Shown: positions 1-12,178, counted from the stretch's first letter. The stretch: 64,000 bases of DNA from Hemileia vastatrix (GCA_030280995.1 JASXTE010000010.1:20849823-20913822), one strand, 5' to 3'. Notes: a model not told the origin generated them from the sequence alone. Translations and numbers: made by a program.

Positions 1-288
1 TATAGTCATCAAATATTTTTTCATATATTTTTTATAAATAACTCTTATATTTCAAATTCCTTAAGTAAATTAATTGGCCATTGACCTCGTGTTTTATAAA
101 TGGTAATCATGACAACATTTATATGTTTCAGGAGGTTACTCTGGCCTACACTTGTGGAAAGTCCCAAACATTTTTTTCTAGATTTTATCCGCATTTTGGC
201 TAGAGGAATTGTCATTACTTTAAAAGTAGGAAAATTGATATATTTCAGTTTTTTATATATTAATTTATTTAATTATATTAAAATTTGG
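1..288. repeat. Conserved flank of accessory-ORF transposon unit, copy 1
   Basis: This segment is the same sequence as about 48290-48570 and, more distantly, 28340-28615. All three share the stretch around 'gaccttgtgttgtataaatg' and 'gtggaaagtcccaaac'. In every copy it lies just before the minisatellite and the accessory ORF, so it is part of a transposon unit and not host sequence. The short open frame at 100-291 is not conserved in the other copies and is not a gene. In copy 2 the TET/JBP-like pseudogene ends exactly at the left edge of this block, so copy 1 may continue the same way beyond the window. Confidence 0.75.
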
Positions 289-745
289 TGATTCCCATCC
301 CTTACTTCAATAAAATTCAGGGGGAATTATTGCCAAACTTTCAAATCTGACATGCAAAGTTGATGAATTGTAAAAATTATTGTGATACCTACCCCTTACT
401 TCAATAAAATACAGGGGGTGGGTATTGCCAAATTTTCAAATCTGACATGTAAAATTTTTGACTTGTAAAATTTTTGGTGATACCCATCCCTTACTTCAAT
501 AAAATGCAGGGGGGGGGGGGGTATTGCCAAATTTTCATATCAGACTTGCAAAATTTCTTATAAGACTTGCAGGATTCTTCACTTGAAAGAATTTTGGTGA
601 TACCTGTAAAATGCAGGGGGTATTAATGCCAAATTTTCATATAAGACTTTCAAGATTCTTGACTTGAAATAATTTTTCTGATACCCACCCCTTACTTCAA
701 AAAAATGCAGGGGGGAAATTGGTAAATTTTCAAATGAGACTTGTA
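289..745. repeat. Minisatellite of the accessory-ORF unit, copy 1
   Basis: About four to five imperfect tandem units of roughly 90-120 bp. Each contains a 'cttacttcaataaaatgcag' core, a G-run, and 'gccaaattttcaaatctgac'. The same array with about six units is at 48570-49080, and two near-identical units are at 28616-28800 inside the Harbinger element. In all three the array separates the left gene from the minus-strand accessory ORF. No coding content seen. Confidence 0.85.
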
Positions 746-888
746 AATTTTATTTAAAAAAGAATTTTTAACATTAAAATACAATAATTTAACTAATGAT
801 GGATAGAGTAAAGAAACACAGGAAATTATTGTAAAATTTTATGTAAGAGTAATTATGAATAGTTGAAGTGTGAAAAAAATAAAATAAA

Positions 889-2366
889 CTAGTAATCAAA
901 AAATTTCATTAGACATTCAATTTCCTCATAAGATTTATTGAATTTAACACATTCTATTAAAAAAATTTTCTTCTTGGAATTATCTTTGAGATCATGCTTA
1001 AATTTCATCTGTTCCATTAAGTTTTGATGATTGAGTGTTTTCTCCTCTTTCTTTGATTTTTCAATACTAAGAGTTAGCTCAAATTTCTTCTTCTCCAAGT
1101 CTTGTGTCCTATAATCCTTCCATAAAGAGAGCTCGTACTTTCTCTTTTCCAATTCATGTACTCTGTCATCCCTCTTTAAAGAGAGCTTGTATTTTTCCTT
1201 TTCAAAATTTAGAGTCTCTTTAGAAACTTCCACTTGTTCTAGAGTGATAAGAAAAATTAAAATAAAGTAGAAGAAAAGTAGAGTAAATTATTTAGAGGTA
1301 TGATATCACTTACCAGCATCATGTTTCTCCAAAAATTCTTTGATAGAATAAAAAGGGGTTTGAGATGAAGTATCACTTTTTTGTCTTCCTTGAGAGTGGA
1401 AATTATGACTACTTGAAGCCCTTTGCTTTTTGTTCAAGGTCACATTTTACTCCTCAGCATTGTTTCTGGCTTCAGACTCAGTTGATTGTGGCTCCTGCAT
1501 TTGTTCTTAAACCTTTTTAGAAATAAGAAAATGTAAATAAAAAAATAATTGGTAAGATAAAAGAAAGAAACATACTTGTGTTAGATTGGGTTAGTTTAAA
1601 TCTCCATGAGGATCTATAACAAAGATATATAGATTTTTTGAATTTAGAACAGGGGAGGCTTGAGTGGAGGAAGAGGATGGGGAAAAACTTGTTTTGAAAT
1701 CATGTTTGGAGATAGCCTCTTCACCATCCAACATGTTTGCAGGATTAACATCAGGTCTCTTTCCAAAAATAGAATCCATCTATTTAAAGTAAGGACATAA
1801 AGATTTTAGTTTATCATATATGGATTTTATGCCCCTACTGATATCAATTTTAGTAATACCAAAACCAGTGGAAGATGAAAGAGTCTTTGCCTTCTTGTAT
1901 TTGGCTTGGTAATTCTTTAAACATTCAGAAATCTTTTTAGTTAAAAGATCAATTATTCCCTTGGTATTATTCTGTAATTCATTGGCCATTGGTAGATAAC
2001 CATTAACTTTTGATGTGGGGGGCCGTCCTACTTTGGTTGCATTTTCAGTACCAAAAAATAATCATAGTTAGATTTAGTTTTCAGCCAGTTGATAAGAATG
2101 AGATGATCATCTTTTTTTTAATTGAATGTTCTTTGATTTCTTGGCTGTGCAAGGGAAAGAGGGAGTAGTGCAATTTGAAGAACAACTGGGGGAAGGCTGT
2201 CTTGGAGAGGATGTATGATGATGGGGAATGTTAAAATAATTGAAGATGAAAAGGAGCAAAAACAAGCAAATGAGATAGTGAGGTGTTCTGAATGAAGAGA
2301 ATAGACAGGATGAGATGAGAATGGGAGTGCACAGCAAGGTAGAAGGAATATCCAGAAAGTAGTCAA
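889..2366 (-). pseudogene. Transposon accessory protein (trihelix/MADF-like), copy 1, decayed
   Basis: Minus-strand remnants of the protein that is intact at 28953-30288. Recognisable blocks, N to C terminal: 1780-2060 (GRPP then S-K-V-N-G-Y-L, MANE, a basic helix with Y-x-x-K-Y-K-K, then GFGI), 1591-1779 (an FG-x-R-x-DVNP motif), and 889-1233 (a Lys/Glu-rich coiled coil ending with the ECVK...EEIECLMKFF tail). The frame is broken by stops between the blocks and by damage in the N-terminal exon around 2100-2366. The product was probably a DNA-binding partner of a transposase, inferred from its partner at 27310. Non-functional as it stands. Confidence 0.75.
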
Positions 2367-2696
2367 AGATGTGGTTATGAATTAAAGTAAGATGTGGTTA
2401 TGACAGAAAGTTTTCCAATATGTGGTTATGAAAAATTGAGTAGTAAAATGTCAGATAAGAGGTTAACTTTGACACGTAAAATGTCTAATAACCCAATTAT
2501 TAACAAAAATAATTGTGGAAGATAACTGGGGTATAAGGTTTTTTATCTGAAATTAATTTAATTGTGGATCAGTCAACTTTGATACCACCTAATCATCTAT
2601 TATAAAATAATTGCAGAAGATAATTGGGGTATAAGAATTTTTATCCGCAATTAATTTAATTGTGGATTGGTCAACTTTGATACCCCCTATTAAGTT
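2367..2696. repeat. Subterminal duplicated end of the accessory-ORF unit
   Basis: Two tandem units of about 95 bp (roughly 2507-2600 and 2604-2692). Each runs from 'aattgtggaagataa' type sequence to 'gtcaactttgatacc' followed by a C-run. The same end is at 50760-50866, and the motif resembles the inner side of Harbinger-type termini (G-run followed by TATCAAAG on the other strand). Between the two units lies 'aatcatctattat', which at 50867-50880 is the last coding segment of the IS630/Tc1-type transposase. 2697-2929 shows nothing recognisable. Confidence 0.6.
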
Positions 2697-2929
2697 AATA
2701 GCAGATAAAAAATTAAATACTACAATTATTATCTGTCTTTTTTTTGAAAATCAAAGGGTTATTCAGTGTGAAATGTATCAAAGTTTGAGTTAAATTGGAA
2801 ATTTATTTTCTGTGTGGGATCTGAAATTGCGACTGAAAATTGGGTTATTAGAAAAAATGCTACTTATCAGGAAATTTTAAAACATCTTTTAGTGAGATTT
2901 CAAGTAAAATAACAACAGAAATATTTGTC

Positions 2930-3655
2930 TTTATGGTCCATTAAAGAGCCTTTGATTTGGGGATTTTCAAACAAGTAGCTGAAAAAAACAATTTTTCAAC
3001 AAGAAAAAGCAAGCAAAGCAAGTTAAATCTGTGAAAAAGTATAGAAACTGGGCTGCCAATGACTGGAAGAGGATCATCTCAACAGATGAGTCCTCCTATG
3101 AGCTGGGTAAAGCATCATTTCAGGTCCAGACTTGGAGAAAGAAAGACAAAATATTCAAGCAAACCTGCCTTCAAGCCATTTTCTGAATTGGCCACTCTTC
3201 CATAATTATTTGGGGGGGGGGTTAATTGAACCAAGGCCCCTTTTGTGGTTCTTCCTCCAAAAGTACACTCAGAAAAATATTCTCTTCTAAATGTATATGA
3301 ATCCAAATTGGTCCCCTGGCTCAAAAATCAAGATCCCAAGCATAATTTGATGCTAATGGAAGAAAATGCACCTTTCTACAATGCTAGGATCTCATGTGTT
3401 TATCAAGGTGTTGGATTGCAAGAGCTACTAAATTGGCTTTCACAATCATCAGATCTGAACCCAATAGAGAATTTGTGAGTCCAGATCAAACACAAAATTT
3501 ATCAAGATTATTAGCCAAAATCACTTGAAGAACTTTGTGAAGCCATTCAGAATGCTTGGGAGGAAATACATGAAGACTTCTTGATTTTTTCAGTGGTATC
3601 GACTCCTAATAGAATGAAGGATGTTTTTAAAAATGGAGATGGATCCTGTTTTTTG
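2930..3655 (+). pseudogene. Tc1/mariner transposase remnant
   Basis: DDE transposase of the Tc1/mariner superfamily, the enzyme that cuts and pastes its own element. Visible landmarks: TDESSYELG with the first catalytic Asp near 3085, a WGGG block near 3205, MEENAPFY near 3359 where the second catalytic Asp has become Glu, and DLNPIENL with the catalytic Glu near 3467. The last two are separated by 34 residues, as expected for the family. The usual Trp after IENL has become TGA. Stops and frame changes (for instance after QAIF near 3184) make it non-functional. The longest surviving open piece is 3245-3478. Terminal inverted repeats were not found. Confidence 0.8.
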
Positions 3656-3930
3656 TGAAAAAATTAATTTTTTTGTCAAAAATTTATTTTCTCAATTTCT
3701 TTCTTCCAATAAATTCATCAAGAGAAAAGTATTAGATTTTGAGATTGGTGAATTTTCCATCTTATTAGTTGGGTAATATGAATTTTTTTCTTTTATTAAA
3801 ATTCTAAATTAAAAATAATTATGAAATGAAATTAAGATATTTTTTTTGAGAAACCAAAATAAGAAGCTAGAGATTCATGATTTAAAGTTTGAAAAACTTG
3901 TTACAAATTGATTGAGCTACTGATTAATAT
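3656..3930. other. AT-rich gap between two Tc1 remnants
   Basis: Very AT-rich sequence with no open frame or repeat that I can tie to a family. It separates two transposase pseudogenes that point at each other. Confidence 0.5.
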
Positions 3931-4480
3931 TTACTAACAGTAATAATTGGCTGGGAACTGTGCTTTGATATCCCTCAATTTTGATGTGTGTTGATTTTAA
4001 TCATTTTCCATAAATTTTCAAACAGGCTCAAGTTGGGCAAGTTTTCCAGCCACTTAATATTCTTCAAGTTCACTTTTTCATGAAACTCTTGAACACATTG
4101 TGAGGTGTATCAGTCTGTTTTTATTGTGTTTGTTAGTTTTCTTCCAAAAATAGGAGTAAGCTTCCAAGATAAACATAATTGATTATGATCTTGGAAGTCT
4201 TGTTTTGAGCTGTGATAAGAATTAGAGGGATTTTAAAATTATTCACAAAGCCTCCAAACCATAACAGAATATTTTCCACTTCAGATAATTTCTTGAAGAC
4301 AATCAGGTATGTATGTTTCACTCTTTATAAACCAGATGTGCTTCAATGCTGATGGCTTTCCAAGTTCAAATGAGGACTCATCAGCCCAAATTATCTTTCT
4401 TTAATCCTCAACAGTTCAATTGAGATGAAAGCAGGAATAAGTAAGTTTGATCTTGAAATAATTTCCCCCAAAAAGGTTTC
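3931..4480 (-). pseudogene. Second Tc1/mariner transposase remnant, convergent to the first
   Basis: On the minus strand the sequence near 4360-4395 reads ADESSFELGKPS, the region of the first catalytic Asp in Tc1/mariner. Near 4100-4115 it reads DTPHN at the place of the second Asp block, and near 4005-4025 LFENLWK, matching the IENLW block with the catalytic Glu. Frameshifts lie between the blocks. It is a different copy from 2930-3655 because the sequence around the motifs differs. 4481-4633 holds nothing recognisable. Confidence 0.65.
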
Positions 4481-4633
4481 TAGAGGAAGTTCAATTAAAC
4501 AACTCTAACTTTCGGGAATACTTCTAGACAGTATGGGGTTGAGAGAAAGTATAAAAAAACTTCTATAGCTCACTGAGATTAATTTTTCAATGATTTTGGA
4601 GCTCTAGGGTTATCTGTTTTAAGAAACTATTGG

Positions 4634-6120
4634 TGTCAGGCTGAGTTCAAGTACAGAGACGTGAATAGCTTGATTTGTCAGTTGTCTAGAAGATTTTGAT
4701 GGTTCTATATAAATACTGCAGTACAAATCTAATAACTATTAAAATTTAACTCAATACAAGGCTCTCAGTAATTTTTTATCTCACTAATGATAAATGGGTT
4801 ACAATATTATAGTTGGTATAAAAATAGATGTAATAAAACAAACAATATTAAAAGACTTTAAAAGTACTATTGATAGGTATTGTAATTTTAAGGGTTATAT
4901 ATTTTTATTGTAACGATAATTAATGTAGAAAATAAGACCGAAAACCCCCTCCTTTTATACCCAATAATTTTTCAATGTATACCCCTGATTTACCAGTCCT
5001 ATACATGGACAATGAAACCTCATTCTAGCTAGTACAACTATCAATCAACATGAGAGATTGCCAATAACATAATTAGAATGATATCACCCACCAAAATTCT
5101 GGAGTAATAGGGAAAATCCATCAAAATAAAAAAATAAGAAAAAAGAGAGAATATGCATATAATACCTTACTATAAAAGAATAAAAAAATGATAACACTAA
5201 ATATTAAAAAATATTAAGGGTGGTCAACAGTATAAATTATGGGGCTAATTGTTCTAATTTACTACATGAAATCCCCGTTCAAAAATGACCAAAAATGACT
5301 GAGAAACCACTGAGAAAACCAAAAAAGGACGTGAGATGTGGGGTATCTGAATGCAGTCCTTGAAAGGCTCTTGCACAGGTGAATCCATATCTAATTAAGG
5401 TAAATTTAAGAGTGGTAGTGAATTTATGGTACCAATCTTGAGGTTTTTAATGAAATTAGTGAATATAATGAGGTCAATGCACTTATAATTGTATTAGAAC
5501 ACTAAATAACTGATTGTTACCTATTTTAGTTTGTTTCCACATAGTGAGTGTAAAATACGGGTAATTATAGGGTGAAAAATCCAAATTTTCTAAAATTGAA
5601 GCTATTCACCTGGGAAAATGAAGGCAGTATATGGCCAGTACACAGAAGCCATTTCTGGAATAAAAAACACAAAATTTTAAGAGTGTTATTTTTATGCATT
5701 TGAATAGCCAAATAAATAGTCCTTATTAAGAAAAATTGTGCTGTAAAGGCACATTCTTAATATTATTTAATTTATAGCACATATATTCAACTCTTAAGTG
5801 ATTTGAAGTGCATTTCTTGTTTTTTACATAAAAAAATGAAAACAAAAGCTTTAAGTCTACTTAAAAGTTATTTACACTTATTTTTAAGGTTCTTAATATT
5901 ACCCTGACATATTAAAGCTTAATATTAAGTAAATAAGACCTATATTAGGTGAATATATGCATGTATATAAGGTATTATAATGGCATATATTGTATTTTAT
6001 TGTTAATTTCACTTATTTTACAACTTGTGTACCTTTATTTATTGTTCCCATGTATAATACATCTGTTTAAAATAATCTATAATTAATTTTCACTCAGTCC
6101 TGGGAATTTTCAGGCTGACA
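4634..6120 (-). repeat. 3' LTR of Ty3/gypsy element A
   Basis: 1487-bp LTR in minus orientation. It starts TGTCAGGCTGAG and ends CAGGCTGACA, so the termini are inverted copies of each other. A TATA-like box (TATAAAAGG on the minus strand) is at about 4953-4960. Directly inside lies a purine-rich tract on the minus strand (6121-6132), the expected polypurine primer for plus-strand synthesis. The outer flank (attgg, 4629-4633) has no match at the inner side, so it is not a solo LTR. Members of the same LTR family recur at 10690, 14559, 22509, 25292, 33748 and 36667, with a relative at 51606. Confidence 0.9.
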
Positions 6121-6305
6121 CTTTCCACCCAAAAAAAACAATAAAAAAATGGTAAGTAATACATTTTTTATTTTTATTTTTCAGGTATTCAGAAAATCTG
6201 TAGCATTAATGATTAATTCTTTAAAGAAATAAAAAATAATAAGATATTATGAGTACCAGTCTCTAACCCCTCTTCTGTTTTGACAGAATTTTATTTCTGT
6301 TTAGA

Positions 6306-6617
6306 TTTTTTAAGAAGGTAGGATAGGTTTGAAATTTCATTTTCAGGTATCCACTTGTCAAATTCATTTAATTTTCCCTTAAATCTTAATAAATACTCAG
6401 CTCCTTTCTATTTAGTAAGGATTATTTTCTTTAGTATTTTTTCAATCTCTGATTTTTCAACAAGTTCTTCAGGTTGCTTTTTAGGCCTTCCTCTTCTTTT
6501 TGGAATCAAGTCAGGATTATTAGCATGGTAGGGTTTTAATAATGAGATAGGGGAAACTGAATGTTTCATATCAAGTGGGGCATATAATATGACTTCAAAA
6601 GCATAACTACCAACCAT
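6306..6617 (-). pseudogene. Element A integrase C-terminus and chromodomain
   Basis: The minus strand reads a PISLLKPYH segment typical of the end of chromovirus integrases, a basic KRRGRPKKQPEE linker, then, after one stop (6408-6410), EYLLRFKGKLNEFDKWIPE. That last part fits a chromodomain core (YLV-W-G...W-P), which in chromoviruses is thought to steer integration to heterochromatin. Element B has the same module at 22166-22490. One in-frame stop separates the two halves. Decayed. Confidence 0.75.
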
Positions 6618-6779
6618 TTTATTGATTAAAAAAGGTACTACAAAAGGATCTTAAAATTTAACATTAACTTGTAAGTTGAAATGTAGTGTTGAAATCATGA
6701 CTTCATCTCCTTTTTTGAATTCAAATTCTTTATGAGATATATTCCACCCTTTCTTTTCATATTCAAATGCTTTTTAAAT

Positions 6780-7560
6780 TCATTCTTCTGCATGATTTCT
6801 ACACATTTGTTGCATATGAATTAAAGATTTAGCACCAGGTTGTATATCTAACCTTGGTAATTTGATTCAATGATTTACTAGGTATTTTATACATATCCCA
6901 GCCAGAGTTAAAATGGGTTTTCTTTGTTACAGAATGAGTTGTGCTATTTTAGGCAATTTATAGGCCAGGAATGAATTTTACACAGTAATGTGTGAATTTC
7001 TCATTGTCTTTATATTCTACTCCAAAGGGACAATATTTTCTGATCATATTTTCCAGAGTCTGTATCATTCTCTCAGCCAGACCATCAGTTTGTGGATGGT
7101 GTGCTGTAGACAATTTCAATTGAAAACCTGGTAATTCCATCAAAAATTTCCAGAACTCTGAAGTAAATTTTCAGTCTCTTTCAGAGATTATGAATTTGAA
7201 GAGCCAAGAAGTATTCATAATTTGGGTCCACCATATCAATGAAGTCTTTTTCAGATAGCTCTCTATGGGTAGGAGTAAACTTAAAAATTTTTGTTATTCT
7301 ATCCACAGTTTCCCAGCAATATTTAAAGCTTTCTTTTCCTGCTAATAGAAAGACAGTGACAAAGCCCATTTTTATAATTTCCTAGGGAGCGTTTGGCTAC
7401 TTTATTTGTTGCAAAAACCCAGCCATATTCCCAGTTAATCTTTTAGATCTTTAACAAGAGTCACATGTATCAATGTATTTTTGTAAAACTTCTTTCATGT
7501 TTATCTACCAGGCTGTTTTTTTAACTCAATTTAATGTTTTTTAAAATCAAATGACCAGCT
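6780..7560 (-). pseudogene. Element A integrase core
   Basis: Retroviral-type integrase remnants in at least three frames. The block at 7181-7369 matches the region after the first catalytic Asp (VTVFLLAGKESF and TVDRITKIFKFTPTHRELS). ISERD near 7180-7190 holds the second Asp, followed by a stop. The block at 6958-7143 holds the STAHHPQTDGLAERMIQTLE motif with the catalytic Glu. The HHCC zinc region expected around 7400-7560 is badly damaged. Element B at 20967-22135 is the better preserved relative. Confidence 0.8.
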
Positions 7561-7932
7561 AAGATGTAATCATGGCAAGTACATAACATTAACTCTTTCA
7601 TAGATGGTGGTATAAATATTACATTAATTAGCTTTTTTCTGTAATATATGTATCCATCTTACATTTACAGTCTACCTTTTTCCAATGCATTTTTATACTT
7701 TGGATTTAAAGTTTTAATTTATGCACTTGTAGAGGCATTTGTTGGATAATTTAAGATGGTAGATAATTGAGACAAATCTTTATCAGATTAATAATTTTCT
7801 AATATTTCTTGCATGAATTCTTCCTCTAAATCCACTATATAAATCCCAAATATATGTATTACCTCATTTTCAGGCACATAAGCTGGGTTGTCAGTATCAT
7901 TTGGAAAAAGACTTCTGGATAATAAATCCACA

Positions 7933-9250
7933 TTAAAGAAATTTTCCTGCTCTTTGAGTTATTTTCACTCTTCCTTTGTACTCTTGAACAGCTATTTTCC
8001 ATATAAAAATGTGCCTATCATGTGTTTTCATGTTCAATAATGATTTTACTGCACTGAATTCTGTTATAAATTCAAATATCTGATTTTCCAGATAATAATG
8101 AAGCACCTCCAGGGCCCACACTATGGCCAAAAATTCCAGTTGGGCGGCACCATACATTAATTCAGTCTTTCTCAAGGTTCTGGATATATAACAGATAGCT
8201 ACTTCAGATAATTTACAATTCATTATCGGTTTTTTCTGTAAAGCAGCACCCAGCCCTGTAAAGATTGCATCAGTATTCAAGATAAAAGGGAGGTTAAAAT
8301 CTGGAAGTCCCAATATTGGAGATGACATTAAACATTCCTTTTATTTATCAAATACATTTTGTCTTTCATTATTCCAAATAAAAGCCTCATTTTTCATGAT
8401 TAATGTTGTTAAAGGGGCTACAATGGTTTGGTAGTTTTTTATATACTTCCTATAATATCCCCACATACCTAGAAAAAATTGAACATATTTCACATTTTTA
8501 GGTTTATTAATAATTTTTATTGCTGCCACTTTATTCTGGTTAACACAAATTTGTAATCCAGTTAAAACATGTCCAAGTAATTTTAAAGATTTAAACTCAA
8601 ACTTACATTTATTTAATGCAACTTTTATAATAATTTCATCCATTTTTTTAAAATTCTCTTCTCAGGTGATTTTAATTTTCATCATATGTTTTTGAAAACA
8701 CTATGATGTCATCACTATAAACTAAAAGCCATCCTTCAACCATTTCCTAATGAAAAAAAGTATCCATAAATTTTGGGAAGACTGAAGGGGAATTTTTTGA
8801 GCCAAAACAAATTCTCACATATTTATATATCCCCATGTGTGTGGTTATGAGTAAGAAATTCTGAGAATCATTTTCAAAAGGAATCTGGTGTTAATGTTTG
8901 TATCCATCCAGAAAGGAAATATATTTTTCTCCTTGTAAGGTAGCATGGATAGAAGCTATCCTTGGGAGAGGGTAAAGATCATCAACAGTGAATGTATTTA
9001 GAGCTCTTTAATCACCACATAATCATGACTTATCTTTTTTATGAGAGGCAAAACTGGAGAAATAACACAATAATTAGGTACTGTGTCTACTTTTACAACA
9101 ATACAGATTTTTAACATCTTAATGTTGTCTTCAATGTCTTTCCTTTTTGCAGGGGAAGCTGGGTAAGGTTTCTTTTTAAGCTTCAAGGAATATTATCCAA
9201 ATCACAACTTTAAGAGATTTTCATCTAATAATCTTTGACTAATCCTAGTT
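7933..9250 (-). pseudogene. Element A reverse transcriptase and RNase H
   Basis: Minus-strand remnants, in coding order. RT fingers at 8998-9186 (PYPASPAKRKDIEDNI, then I...VEKVDT type sequence). The catalytic loop near 8690-8710 reads YSDD, so both catalytic Asp residues survive. The thumb/connection is at 8341-8643 (LLGHVLTG, FLGMWGYYRKYI), and RNase H at 7933-8328 (LNTDAIFTGLGAALQKK, then QLEFLAIVWALEVLHYYL). Stops and frameshifts separate the pieces. The downstream 7560-7932 region is low-quality tether sequence without a clear motif. Confidence 0.85.
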
Positions 9251-9419
9251 CATTTGAACCATGAGCAAATGCCATAGGATAAGATTTTATCAATCTCAAA
9301 ATATTGTTTTCTTCAATTTTTGAGAGTTGAGGACTAAATGAGGCTTTTTAGATTTCATTTTCCAACTCAGCCACTTCAGAGGTGGTTCTTCCACCTTGGG
9401 GTTTCTCTTCTTTAGGAGA

Positions 9420-9830
9420 AACAGAATAAACTGAATTTTCAGAGAAAATCTTAAATTTTCATTTTTCATTTATGCCTAGAGTGGAGCAACTATTTGCAGG
9501 ATCTAATTTGATGAAAAATTTGGTCAATAAATCATCACCACTAATAAATCAATTGCTACAATTATTATTAACTATTACTACAAATTCACATACTGCTTTA
9601 CATATCCATTATTATATATAAAGAATATAGCAGTTTTGTATTTTCCAATTGGAAATAATACTTAACCAATACCCCTCCAGTTCTTTGTCTGTACAGGTTC
9701 CAGTTTTTCTTTTTACTTACTATCAAGTTTAATTAAGGTATTAACAGAAACTACACTACCTGCAGTTCCAGTTTCAAGAATGGAATTCATTTCTTTGTCA
9801 CATATAATAACAGGTGCTCTAATAGGTGTG
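9420..9830 (-). pseudogene. Element A aspartic protease remnant
   Basis: The minus strand near 9740-9790 reads ILETGTAGSVVSVNTLIK, which aligns with the protease of element B (ILNTGAAGSVVS). The catalytic DTG triplet is changed to ETG. It is followed by remnants of the IIGND block near 9520. Frameshifted. Confidence 0.7.
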
Positions 9831-9949
9831 ATTTTGTGTGTATCATGACTTACATATTTTATTATTTCAGCTTCCTCAATGGAAGTTAAAGATGTATCTG
9901 TGGGAGTTATTGCATCATTAAGGAAAATAATATCCTGTTCTAATTCAAA

Positions 9950-10684
9950 AATCTAATTTTTATCATTTCTGTAAGAAATTTTTCTTTTAAAATCCTCACC
10001 AAGCTCCTCCTTTTCATCTTCATGATTACTGGGTTCAGAATCTTTTGATTTTTCAATAGTATTTATTCTCTTCTTGCAAGTATGACCTTTAACCCAAGGC
10101 TCATTACATTTGTAGCTAGAATTAATTTCTTGTCTCTTAGGAACAAGAGGAGAAGAAAGCTTTTTCTTCTCCACTGGTAACTTATTTGTAGTAGGTTTTA
10201 CTATCTCAAAATTTTGCTTATAATGATTATATCTTGTTTCATATTTGTGGCTCAATAACTTTTCATTGCATATATCAATAAATGCAGAAGTTTCTCTGAT
10301 GGTTTCAGTTCTAGATAAAATAATGTCTCTGACTGATAAAGGAAATTTTTATGTTTTTTTCCCACTCATCATAATCCATTTTTGGATCCATCGCTTTCAT
10401 GATTTTTATTAAACTCATTAAAAATACCATATGTTTATCCCCAGAATTTGGATTATATCTGGTTTTTACATACAATCTTTGTTGAGTGATTTTAATTTTA
10501 CAGCCACCAAATTGTCTTTTAATTAGTGCCTTCCATTCAACACAGGAGTAGTTAATTCCTTCACTCAATACAGATTCAAACTATAATAAGTCCACACCTG
10601 TAAATAAAGAAATTAATTTTGATGTAATTTCTTCATCAGGTAATTTGTATTAAAATTTAAAGCTATCAATTATTTGTATGAATT
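9950..10684 (-). pseudogene. Element A gag, C-terminal half with zinc knuckle
   Basis: 10311-10568 aligns with element B gag at 18195-18593 (WKALIKRQFGG, ITQQRLY, MVFLMSLIKIMKAMDPKMDYDEW), part of the gypsy capsid domain. 9953-10255 continues into a zinc knuckle of the form YKCNEPWVKGHTCKK, in which the first Cys of CxxC is not apparent. The solo LTR at 10690 cuts the gene immediately upstream. The two sides join in the same frame as element B when that insertion is ignored. Confidence 0.8.
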
Positions 10685-10689
10685 GTTTC

Positions 10690-12178
10690 TGTCAGCCTGA
10701 ATATTCTCAGTACTGAGTAAAATTACTAACAAATTATGTTAAACATATGTAGCATACATGGGAACAATAAATAATTGTATAAAAAATTGATTTAATACAA
10801 ATATATGCCATTATAAAGCATTATATACACGCATATATCCACCTTATTTAAGTCTTATGTACTTAATATTAAGTTAGAATATGTTAGGGTAACCTTAAGA
10901 ACCTTAGCCATAAGCCTACATAATTTTTAAGTACACATAAAGCTAATTTTTCTATTATTTTATTGAAATAATTGATAAATGCGCTATTATCACTAAAAGT
11001 TGGATATATGCACTATAAATGTTAAGATAATAAAAATGCGCCTTGACAGATAAATTTGCCTTATTTGGAACAATTGATCTGGCTATTTAAAAGTGTAAAA
11101 ATAACACTTTTCAAATTTGGTGTTTTTTATGCCAGAAATGGCCTCTGTGCAGTGGCTACATACTGCCTGCATTTTTCCTGTGTGAATAGCTTCATTTTTA
11201 GCAAAGTTAGTATTTTTCATGCTAAAGTTACCCCACATACATGCACTATATGTGGAAACACACTAAAATAGGCGAGGGACGCTTATTTAGTGTCTTAATT
11301 TAGTTGCAATGTGATTTAACCTTATTAAATGCACTAATTACATTAGTTACATCAGTCTTGGCTCCCAATTATGCTACCACGCTTAAAAATCGCCTATTTA
11401 GTCAAGGATTTACCTGTGGTTACGCCTGCCAAGAGTCTGCATACAGGGATCAGCCCTTACACGCATTAAATTGGGTTTTTCAGTGGTTTCTCAGTCAATA
11501 ATGCTTATTTTTGGACAGGGATTTCATGTATAAATTTGTAATAATTAACTCTAAAATTTCTACTGTTAATCCCCCTTAATACTGTGTTATATTTAGTACC
11601 TTTTCTTTATTTTTAGTCTATTAAAAATAGATATTACACGCATATACACTCTTTTTTGGGTTATTCTTTATTTGTGATGGATTATCCCTATTATTTCAGG
11701 ATTTTGGCGTGTGATATTATTCTTTGGTTGTCATTGGTCATTCCTTATGTTGTTGAACAGGTCTATTAGTTAGTTTGAGGCGTATTTGGCCCTGTATAGG
11801 ATTGGAATCATCAAGGGGCATTATTGGGGAATTATTGGGTATAAAAGGAGGGGGTTTTTGGTCATATTTTCTACATTCAATTTATCATTTATACAATTAC
11901 AATTACAATATAACCAATACAATTTATCTTACATTTCATTAGTACTTAAGAGAGTCTTTGAATAGTATTTTAAATATATTACATCTATTTTTCTGCACAA
12001 CAATAAGCCTTGTAATAACAATTATAATAAGTGAGAGTAAATTACTGAGCCTTATAATTGATTTTATTCTACTACTTGCTTGTTTTATACCATTGTATTC
12101 ATTTGGGACCTTTTGTAAATCTTCTAGACACTAGACCAGCAAGCTATTCACATCTCTGGACTTGGACTTAGCCTGACA
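10690..12178 (+). repeat. Solo LTR of the A family in gag of element A
   Basis: 1489-bp LTR starting TGTCAGCCTGAA and ending TTAGCCTGACA, flanked by a perfect 5-bp duplication, gtttc (10685-10689 and 12179-12183). There are no internal sequences next to it, so it is a solo LTR left by LTR-LTR recombination. It is oriented opposite to the host element. A clear TATA box followed by a G-run (TATAAAAGGAGGGGG) starts near 11840. Confidence 0.95.

Noticed and set aside
2107..2366. Two overlapping Ser/Phe-rich frames
   Set aside because: They cover the damaged N-terminal exon of the accessory gene in alternative frames; neither matches the intact copy along its length.
4634..6120. Interpretation as a solo LTR
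   Set aside because: Flanks attgg and ctttc differ, and a polypurine tract and pol lie directly inside.
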